Below are positions 58,157-64,000 of a stretch of DNA of 64,000 nucleotides, in pieces. This stretch comes from Capillidium heterosporum (taxonomy: Eukaryota; Entomophthoromycota; Entomophthoromycetes; Entomophthorales; Capillidiaceae), in contig WBMQ01000010.1 in NCBI GenBank assembly GCA_016630905.1, positions 1-64,000 on the forward strand. The letters are read 5' to 3'. The notes beneath the pieces were generated by a model. That model did not search any database and was not told where the DNA came from. It was given only the letters and a program-made list of their open reading frames with translations. Every line of letters starts with the position of its first letter. The first letter of the stretch is position 1. A program made the position numbers and the translations under genes.

Positions 58157-59776
58157 ATGGACATCAAGGAAAATCCTGAAGATCTCCATTTAACGGAACA
58201 CGAACGCCGGCTCAAGGAGCAGGAGCGTATTATCAACGCCGAGTTGGATGCCAAAATAGCCAGCAATCCCAACTCCTTCCCCAAGGCCATCTACTTCATC
58301 CTTCCAAACGAGTTCGGTGAGCGTTTCTGCTTCTATGGCATCAAAAATCTCCTCAACCAATACCTCAAGAACGCATTCGGGTACGAAGCCGCTTACGCCA
58401 AATCGCAAGTTCACTTGTTCAACGGTCTCATTTATGTCTTCCCTTTAGTTGGCGCTGCCCTCTCCGACTCCTTTTTGGGCAAATACCACACCATCGTCTA
58501 CCTCAGTATTCTGTACTTCTTTGGTAACGCTTTGCTAGCCATTTTATCCATCAACGGCATCGCTGCCGAGTACGGTCAATTCCCCATCTGGGTCTATTTG
58601 TTACCTATTGTCTTAATTGCTATCGGTTCCGGTGGTATCAAGCCTTGTGTTTCGAGTCACGGTGGTGATCAGTTCTTACCTGGGCAATCGGTCATGATTG
58701 ACAAGTTCTTCTCTCTCTTCTACGTCTGCATCAACGTTGGATCATTATTGGCCCAGTACATCACTCCTTTCATGAAAGATAAAGTGACTTGTTTCGGCCA
58801 TCCCTGCTACTTTTTGGCTTTTGGCTTCCCGGCTTTATTGTTCGGTGTTGCTTTGGCCATATTTATCTTTGGCTACAGATACTACCGCATCGTACCCCCT
58901 CTAGGTGAGTTCCTGCCTTACAAAGCTTTGAAAACAGCTGTCATTGCCGCCTCCAGGTATTCGAAAGCTACCCCAGCTGAGCGCGCTGCCAAAGGTCACT
59001 GGTTGAAGTTCTCGGAGGATTTAGTTGGTGCCGAGTTCGTCGAAGAAACTAGATTGCTAGGTAAAGTCATTGTCATGTTACTTCCTATCGTCTTCTTCTG
59101 GTCTTTGTACGACCAAAAGAGTACCGAGTGGCAGAACCAATACGAGCGTATGGATCACATGTTCTTAGGCTTCATCAACTTGCCTACCGAAGCCTCAACC
59201 TCGTTGAACGCCCTTCTCATCATCATCTCGGTACCTCTACTCTCCTACTTCGTCTACCCCTTCCTGGAGCGCCACGGTATCAAAATGCCTGTACTACGTA
59301 GGATGATCGTCGGCTATGCCCTAGGTATCATCGCCTTTATCCTATCTACCAGCTTACAGTATGCCGTCTTGGAGAACTCGTCCCAAGTCGAAATCGTTAA
59401 CGGGGTCGCCAAGTCGTGCAAAGGTTGTTTGAACGGTACCTTACAATTACCCCAGTTCATCATCCTCTCGGTCGGTGAAGCTATGCTGTCACCTACCGGA
59501 TTGCAGTTCGCTTACACGCAAGTTGGTCGCCAGATGAAAGCCTCATCGACCTCCATCTGGTTGTTGAGTACCGCTTTAGGCAACTACTTTGTCGTCGGGT
59601 TAGAACTAGGTATCCTCAGCTTCGACAAGCAGAAGAAGATGTGGATCTACATCGGCTTAGCTATCTTCTTCTGGATTGTCTTCATCTTGTTGGGTAACTT
59701 CTGGTTCGTGTCGAAGGAGGAGGAAGATCTGCAAAAGCAGGAACTTATGATGACTGAGGAAGCTATCAAAGAGTAG
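58157..59776 (+). CDS. PTR2: proton-coupled oligopeptide transporter (POT/PTR2 family)
   Basis: Intronless, 539 residues, about twelve membrane helices. The POT signature in TM1 reads ILPNEFGERFCFYGIKNLL (the ExxER proton/peptide motif: E-F-G-E-R), and the second signature GSGGIKPCVSSHGGDQF follows TM4-TM5. FFSLFYVCINVGSLL and FFWSLYDQKSTEWQNQ are also typical. It imports di- and tripeptides with protons at the plasma membrane. The 35-residue charged N-terminal tail and acidic C-terminus are cytosolic. C-rich codons suggest strong expression. Like the symporter, it lacks introns in an intron-rich neighbourhood. The frame is intact. Confidence 0.96.
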   Translation: MDIKENPEDLHLTEHERRLKEQERIINAELDAKIASNPNSFPKAIYFILPNEFGERFCFYGIKNLLNQYLKNAFGYEAAYAKSQVHLFNGLIYVFPLVGAALSDSFLGKYHTIVYLSILYFFGNALLAILSINGIAAEYGQFPIWVYLLPIVLIAIGSGGIKPCVSSHGGDQFLPGQSVMIDKFFSLFYVCINVGSLLAQYITPFMKDKVTCFGHPCYFLAFGFPALLFGVALAIFIFGYRYYRIVPPLGEFLPYKALKTAVIAASRYSKATPAERAAKGHWLKFSEDLVGAEFVEETRLLGKVIVMLLPIVFFWSLYDQKSTEWQNQYERMDHMFLGFINLPTEASTSLNALLIIISVPLLSYFVYPFLERHGIKMPVLRRMIVGYALGIIAFILSTSLQYAVLENSSQVEIVNGVAKSCKGCLNGTLQLPQFIILSVGEAMLSPTGLQFAYTQVGRQMKASSTSIWLLSTALGNYFVVGLELGILSFDKQKKMWIYIGLAIFFWIVFILLGNFWFVSKEEEDLQKQELMMTEEAIKE

Positions 59777-60306
59777 GTGTAGCTAGGTATAGCGATGTAT
59801 TTATTAAAATTTATTTTCCATGTTTTGTGTTTCAATATATATAGCATCTATTTATCTAATACATTTTTATATTAAATATTATATTTGTATAAATTATATA
59901 ATTAGAGATGACTTTAACTGTAGTAAAAAGTTTACCAAAATAATAAAACTTATAGGTTATATCTGTAATGATATATTTCCTTACTTTTTAGTTGATATAA
60001 GAGAAATAGAGTGTGATAGTACAAATGGTTTATTGCATCTAAACGAAGATTATAAAATATGGAACTAAAACATAGGAATCTATATCAAATACATCTACTC
60101 CAATCATAAAATGATTTCAAGCTAAAGTCATAAGACAACTTTACTATATATATATCAAACTACTTCAATCCCTATTAAAAATACACATCTAAATCTAATC
60201 CAAAACTATATTTAATAAAACTTGACAGGTTAAAGAGTCTTATAACCTATACAACGTATATGTAGAGGGAAGTATCTGCAGTATATAATAGCAACTCGCC
60301 AAATTT
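59777..60306. other. intergenic between convergent genes
   Basis: Very AT-rich; the ORF at 59820-60068 is low-complexity. Confidence 0.45.
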
Positions 60307-61979
60307 TTACAGGTTGTTGGGGGTATATCTTTGATTCTGCTTATTCCCATAGAGATAATGATCGGCTACACTAGGATCAAAGGGATGATTAACTAGGTCC
60401 TGATACAAGTTGGCCGGCAACTGCTTGACCAAGTGTCTAGTTAGTTGAATGATGGGGGTAGCTTGCAGGTCAGGAAAGGTACGTAGCAGTTTGACGGGGC
60501 TAAAATAAAGGGTTATTTGTGGAAATAGAGATCATAAAGTTACGATGGGCAGGTAAGTAAATTCTGACGCATGAGCATAAGTTGGGCGACGGTACATATG
60601 ACGTTAAGGTGGACACCGAACGCCAACAAGAAATCCCAGATCTTGAGAAGTTCATCCAAAGGTGGTGTACAGGCTGATAGGGTAAGTATAGCTAATTTAA
60701 TTGAAATTAGCCACTGGATTGTATAAAAAAGATACAGGCAAAGGCGTAAAGTTCAGAGGATAGCCCTTTCGACTTGAGGTGGAAAAACAGTTCGGCATCG
60801 AGAACTTCAAGGCAACAGTCCATCAACTTAAATATAGAACAATACAAAATTAGCTAAATAATAGTCGCAACGTACCTTTAACCCACAGTGGACTCCTACC
60901 AAAGTAGGTAGGACATAAGTTGGGCAGTAAACCTTGAGTAAAGTGAAAGCCGAATAGAAAGCGTCAACCTCGTTCATAACGAATAAAAAGGGAGCAACCA
61001 AGACGTTCATTCCTTGCACATACTCGGAGCCACCAACGTTGTTCTCTTCACTCTCCATGCTCTGTGTCTTCCAAACGATGGCATTCAGTAAACGTACCAA
61101 TTTAGACTCGTGCACTCGGTTTAAAAACTTTTTATCGGTTGCCAGCGTTCGAAAGGTGTCATTCTTGACTTTGTCATAGATTTTGCTAGGGCCTTTGGCG
61201 ACCAGTTGTAAATACTCACCGGCTGAGACGTAATAGACGCCTAGTAAAGATTTCCAAACTTTAGAGCGAATGGAGTTGGAGACTGGGAGATCCAGCTGTT
61301 GTTCCTATTAATTTAAAAAATAAAGGTTATAGGGGCAAGTGAGAAAGAATTTTACTTCGCTGGGTAAACCAAATCTAAGAATGTGTAAGCGTAGCTCATG
61401 TAAACTGGAAGTTAAGCAGGCAGGTGTCGAATGTTTTCTATTGATGATAGTTAACAACTCGTCGAAAGCGGAGCTGGCGTTCAAAAATGAAGCGTTGGGG
61501 GTAACGTTTGTCCTCAAGTGGGCGTAGTTGTTGGGGAATTTAGGTGGATCGAACTTGTTACCTTGGTTCACATTGCTAGGTTTTGACTCCATGTTCATAC
61601 TGTTGTTCAAGGCGTAAGTTCCCGATATACTACGCCTACTTACATAACTGTTGTTGACTCCCAATAACCCGCTGTTTTGGACATTGTTGAGGGGGTTGTT
61701 GTGGATAATCGGATTCAAGTTGGGGCGTAAAGAGGAGTTGGAGTGAACTCTACGTACGAGTCGAGGTACTTGGGCGTTGGGGTTGAGTTGATTGGCTGAT
61801 AAATTAGGTTCCCCGTAGTACTGAGTTTGAGTTTGCGGTTGGCTTTGGTTTTGGTTGGGTTCGAGGTCTTGTTGCATCATATCGATGTCCGAGTATCCCA
61901 TCGAGGAATTGTCACCTATCGATGAAGTATAGCTACTACCTCCTCCTAAACGTTTCTTGCGCTGTGGTCTTGCATACAT
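60307..61979 (-). CDS. BUB2: TBC-domain GAP of the Bub2/Cdc16 type (mitotic exit/septation checkpoint)
   Basis: Exons 61356-61979, 60876-61304, 60736-60826, 60544-60691, 60307-60499 (1485 nt, 494 residues). From about residue 170 the protein matches Bub2/Cdc16: LRFGLPSE, SIRSKVWKSLLGVYYVSAGE, GPSKIYDKVKNDTFRT, YVQGMNVLVAPFLF (TBC motif), SACTPPLDELLKIWDFLLAF and GVHLNVICTVAQLML. It should stimulate GTP hydrolysis on the Tem1/Spg1 GTPase at spindle poles together with Bfa1/Byr4. As in Bub2, the IxxDxxR arginine-finger motif of ordinary TBC proteins is not obvious; NDTFRT occupies that region. The first 165 residues are an Asn/Gln/Ser-rich, prion-like extension not present in yeast Bub2. Introns are 44-51 nt. 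The frame is intact. Confidence 0.92.
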
Positions 61980-62190
61980 TGCTCTTTATTTTCTTTAAGA
62001 AGCTTGAACTTTCAATCGCTCTTCGCACTTTAGACACTTTGAGTTGAGATTTGGCTGTGACGGATAATCCATCAACCATCAGCTTTTACCTTTGTTTGGT
62101 TGGTTAGACTGGTAAAAGTCCGCCTTGAAGTTGATAATGAACAATTTAGATTGAGCTTTGGATTTTAGTTTAAGAGTTAGAATTCAACAG

Positions 62191-62703
62191 ATGATACGTG
62201 CAGTTCAACGACATTTATCAAAGAGATTTAAAAGGATATTGACATTTGGATTATTTTTACTGTTTTGTCATCTGTTAGATATCCCAAACCAACTTTACTA
62301 TGACGAGATAAACTACCAAATTATTGTATCGAGGTAAAATTAACAGTTGAAATACATCACTAACCCAGTATTTTATATATTGTATACAATGTAGTTACTA
62401 CTTCTTGCTATTTATACTAAGCTCGTCGATGCTACTAGCATTATTTATCTACAGTTTGGTTTTGCCACAGTACTTTACGAGTTTCAAGTTATTGAACGTT
62501 GAGAGATGGAAGCAGGATGAGTTTAGTAAGAAGATTGTCAACTTAGCTACTGTACTGCTGCTATTCAACTATCTGTTGGTAAATTTGATAGTGTGGCCTA
62601 TCTACAGTTTAGCCAGCCTGTTAGTTGTTTTTGTTTTATCAATTACTGCAATCTCATTCGTAAGCTTATTTTAGTTTGAGGCTTTGCTTGATAGGTGATT
62701 TAG
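62191..62703 (+). CDS. multi-pass membrane protein of unknown family
   Basis: Exons 62191-62333 and 62395-62659, with an optional last exon 62695-62703 (138 residues, ending SFVI); without that splice it ends at 62674 (SFVSLF). The N-terminus is basic (MIRAVQRHLSKRFKRI) and is followed by four hydrophobic segments: FGLFLLFCHLLDI, YYFLLFILSSSMLLALFIYS, NLATVLLLFNYLLVNLIVW and SLASLLVVFVLSITAISF, with a polar loop LNVERWKQDEFSKK in the middle. Probably an ER or other endomembrane protein. I do not recognise the family. The 61-nt intron contains CACTAACCC as branch site. Confidence 0.65.
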
Positions 62704-63370
62704 GTAAAGGCTTGGAAGACTGCAATATACGATGTCATGGCTAAAATTAATGGATGCAAGTGCCTTGGTAGCTCTCTCTTAACTAAAGCAAACAATTTGA
62801 ATATTCTGTATATAAGTACTCTTTTTACTTTTATTGTCCGATCATTTAAATAGTAGGTATACATCATTATTTCAATGCCTCTATATGTTTGCATCTTTTA
62901 GTAGGTAAACTAAAGGTTTTGCTATATGTCTTAAATTTACAATATTTCTATTCTGAAGAAAAAGTATACTATGTTTATACTGATGGATGATAATGGTGAG
63001 TAACGGTTTACATTTGTATAAATATACGAATTAACAACTTCACTAAATTTGAAAAGCTCATGCTAACCAACTGCCTTTACTTTGTAGAGTTGATAAAGGT
63101 TTACATAGCTCAACATCAATCCACCTATCTTCATATCAAAAAACTATATTCTCAGTTCAACCTGCTTTTGTAATCTAAATGAAGTACACAAACTTTCGAG
63201 TAGATAGTTGGCATTTTTTTAATCTTACAGATCATTTTTCATGAAAGGCTAACTCATAGTCACTTTGACAAGCCTATCATTATAATGAACAATAAAAATC
63301 CAACTCCTATATCTACCATCAGAATATTAAAAGATATGTATATTTAAATTAACATTTATATATATAGAAT
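62704..63370. other. intergenic, nothing recognised
   Basis: AT-rich; no supported feature. Confidence 0.45.
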
Positions 63371-63441
63371 GCGCCAATAGTATAGAGGTAGAATACTTCT
63401 CTTCCAAAGAAGTGGCCTGGGTTCGATTCCCAGTTGGCGCA
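63371..63441 (+). tRNA. tRNA-Gly (UCC)
   Basis: 71 nt. Acceptor stem GCGCCAA/TTGGCGC, anticodon arm ACTTCTCTTCCAAAGAAGT with anticodon TCC, T arm CTGGG-TTCGATT-CCCAG. Discriminator A. A run of five Ts lies 10-15 nt downstream. No intron. Confidence 0.95.
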
Positions 63442-64000
63442 GATGGAATATTCTTTTTGAGGTTGTTTTTACTATAAGTGGCTATAGAATATCAAATAGA
63501 GATGATAAATACCAATAACAACAATAGCCTTCGCTCAAGTAATTTGAATAAATGGGCTGTTGGGAAGCAATGGCTTTATAGTTTTTGGATTGATTTCTAA
63601 ATAGCCATGCTCTTTATACGCTCTAAAACATTAAAATTAGCTTACATGCAAATGTAAATTAGTATATTGAATGCTTCTGATATTTATCATTGTGTGAAAA
63701 ATAATCTCCATAATAGATTTTGACAGGTGTAGCTATTGCTAAGCATATCTACATTGTACTTTAAAAGTATATCCTATATAAAAGTATTTAGCTACCAACA
63801 CACCTTTGTCTAAGTAGATTAGAGTAGTTTCAATATAATTTGGACACTGTATACGTTTTCTTTTATCGAAATCTGCCGTTTCTTGCAAACCTATAAGCCA
63901 TATTTGAGATTCAACTCAATTTGGCTGAATGACTGGTTTAAAAACTATTTTTGACAAAGTAGCTGTTTCAGTTAGAATCCATAAAGTACTTTCAACGAAC
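63442..64000. other. intergenic to window end
   Basis: AT-rich; no supported feature. Confidence 0.45.

Noticed and set aside
1-64000. CRISPR arrays, bacterial operons, viral or LTR elements
   Set aside because: No direct-repeat arrays, no Shine-Dalgarno-linked gene runs, and no reverse transcriptase, integrase or capsid-like reading was recognised anywhere in the window.

Overview
This is a nuclear window from a small, AT-rich, intron-rich eukaryote. Gene content points to an early-diverging fungus or a close unicellular relative. Fungal-type clues are a Bub2/Cdc16-type mitotic GAP, a Faa-type acyl-CoA synthetase, a PTR2-type peptide transporter and an intronless TALE homeobox gene. LAMTOR2 and MBIP homologues are also present, which would be unexpected in a budding yeast. 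The species cannot be named from sequence alone. Introns are very short (mostly 35-45 nt, many exactly 36 or 37) and end in TAG or AAG far more often than CAG. Summed exon lengths divide by three for most multi-exon genes, which supports the models.

Layout. 0-8.5 kb: start of an M1 aminopeptidase (-), a nine-knuckle CCHC zinc-finger gene (+), a TALE homeobox gene (-), NOC3 (-) and a kappa-class GST/HCCA isomerase-like gene (-). 8.7-10 kb: a GC-richer block full of small perfect hairpins (candidate structured RNA) and a tiny secreted cationic peptide gene (-). 10.6-12.8 kb: long-chain acyl-CoA synthetase (-). 12.8-17.8 kb: gene-poor, with two identical tRNA-Pro(AGG). 17.8-24 kb: LAMTOR2 (-), an unknown 348-residue protein (-), MED31 (+) and an ArfGAP with UBA-like repeats (-). 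24.65-25.75 kb and 47.0-48.1 kb: two near-identical inverted copies of a 1.1-kb unit, each with a U2 snRNA gene and a divergent coding gene. Between them: a coiled-coil gene (-), a surface-protein-like gene (+), AFG2 (+), degenerate F-box/LRR-like sequence, a Tpr/Mlp-like coiled-coil gene (+), glutaredoxin (-) and a bacterial-type dicarboxylate/glutamate symporter (+). 48-64 kb: a small serine-rich ORF (-), MBIP (+), mL41 (-), RPS3 (-), PTR2 (+), BUB2 (-), a multi-pass membrane protein (+) and tRNA-Gly(UCC).

The genes are mostly unlinked housekeeping functions: ribosome biogenesis and translation, splicing, transcription, TORC1/lysosome signalling, vesicle traffic, mitotic exit, lipid activation and nutrient uptake. 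There are no operons.

The most interesting signals are: (i) five otherwise intact genes that each need a skip of one nucleotide (+1) to stay in frame, six events in all, every one in the same direction; (ii) the inverted duplication carrying U2 snRNA; (iii) the hairpin-rich non-coding block near 9 kb; (iv) an intronless bacterial-type symporter, probably acquired by transfer; (v) the nine-module zinc-knuckle gene with introns placed repeatedly at the same point of the knuckle; (vi) the cationic secreted peptide.
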